A stretch of 5,957 nucleotides of DNA from Candidatus Microgenomatus auricola (GTDB lineage: Bacteria; Patescibacteriota; Patescibacteriia; UBA9570; XYC2-FULL-38-9), in assembly GCA_005239655.1 (NCBI GenBank), contig SBBP01000135.1, positions 1 to 5,957 of the forward strand, in the 5' to 3' direction. The notes beneath the pieces were generated by a model. It saw only the letters and a list, made by a program, of their open reading frames with translations, searched no databases and was not told where the DNA came from. Each line of letters starts with the position of its first letter. Position 1 is the stretch's first letter. Shown one piece after another: positions 5,818 to 5,957 of this stretch. The position numbers were made by a program, and so were the translations under genes.

Positions 5818-5957
5818 ATGCGTGCGCAGACCGCCCCCAAGGGCATCGTGAAGCAGATCGACCGCAAGGTCGGCATCAACATCCGCGTCGTCACCGCCGG
5901 CGACCGCGAGAGCCTCATCGACTGGCTGGCCAAGCAGATCGAGCAGCAGGGCCTCAA
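5818..5957 (+). CDS. Unrecognised gene, 3'-truncated by window edge, GC3-rich
   Basis: 46 complete codons are visible, beginning MRAQTAPKGIVKQIDRK, then GINIRVV (19-25), GDRESLIDWL (28-37) and AKQIEQQG (38-45). The fragment is highly charged, with probable alternating strand and helix, no signal peptide and no membrane segment, so a cytoplasmic product is likely. I do not recognise the family. Coding status is supported by the AAGGAG site 9 nt upstream and by strong codon bias: all but one of the visible codons (CGT, the second) end in G or C. The other genes in the window use mixed third positions. This could mean a very highly expressed gene, recent transfer, or a contig junction. It appears to be controlled by the 145-nt leader with the terminator-like hairpin at 5676-5729. 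Confidence 0.65.
   Translation, partial: MRAQTAPKGIVKQIDRKVGINIRVVTAGDRESLIDWLAKQIEQQGL

Noticed and set aside
5715..5957. Open frame starting at ATG 5715 after GAGGAG
   Set aside because: Beyond 5818 it is out of frame with the strongly codon-biased gene and its translation becomes Arg/His/Gln/Pro-rich, typical of a shadow frame. It is kept only as a possible leader initiation site.

Overview
The window looks like chromosomal DNA from a bacterium with moderate GC, most likely a Candidate Phyla Radiation (Patescibacteria) lineage. That assignment is an inference. It rests on the type of surface protein at the left edge, a cluster of small membrane-anchored proteins of unknown function, a membrane-tethered DsbA-like protein with a short N-terminal anchor, and starts that mostly lack Shine-Dalgarno sequences. 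All six visible stop codons are TAA, and no in-frame TGA is needed, so the standard bacterial code fits. There are no tRNA or rRNA genes, CRISPR arrays, insertion sequences or clear prophage boundaries.

Layout: (1) 3-1859 (+) is the 3' part of a large, acidic, Ala/Thr/Asp/Gly-rich surface or fibre-like protein, closed by an intrinsic terminator at 1878-1911. (2) 1929-3608 (+) holds three consecutive small proteins, each with one membrane segment followed by a homologous soluble domain. They share a YFG motif, a YLQ motif, a PE motif and a C-terminal 'NL..DS.V.K.I'-type motif, and so form a tandem family of diverged paralogues. A good sigma70-type promoter (2498-2526) lies before the second, and a strong terminator (3622-3651) follows the third. 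(3) 3695-4744 (+) is tsaD, the tRNA t6A-synthesis ATPase subunit, possibly read from a nearly leaderless transcript. (4) 4755-5558 (-) converges on tsaD with a 10-nt gap and encodes a membrane-tethered thioredoxin-fold DsbA-type oxidoreductase. (5) 5559-5817 is a regulatory region. It contains two divergent sigma70-type promoters with a perfect DnaA-box sequence between their -35 elements, then a leader with a terminator-like hairpin and a second hairpin. (6) 5818-5957 (+) is the beginning of an unrecognised gene with a strong ribosome binding site and almost exclusively G/C-ending codons, unlike everything else here.

How the parts may fit: the fibre-like protein, the three anchored paralogues and the DsbA-like protein are all predicted to act at or outside the membrane, so most of the window is a cell-envelope neighbourhood interrupted by the housekeeping gene tsaD. 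The least explained items are the three-paralogue cassette and the leader plus GC3-rich gene at the right edge.
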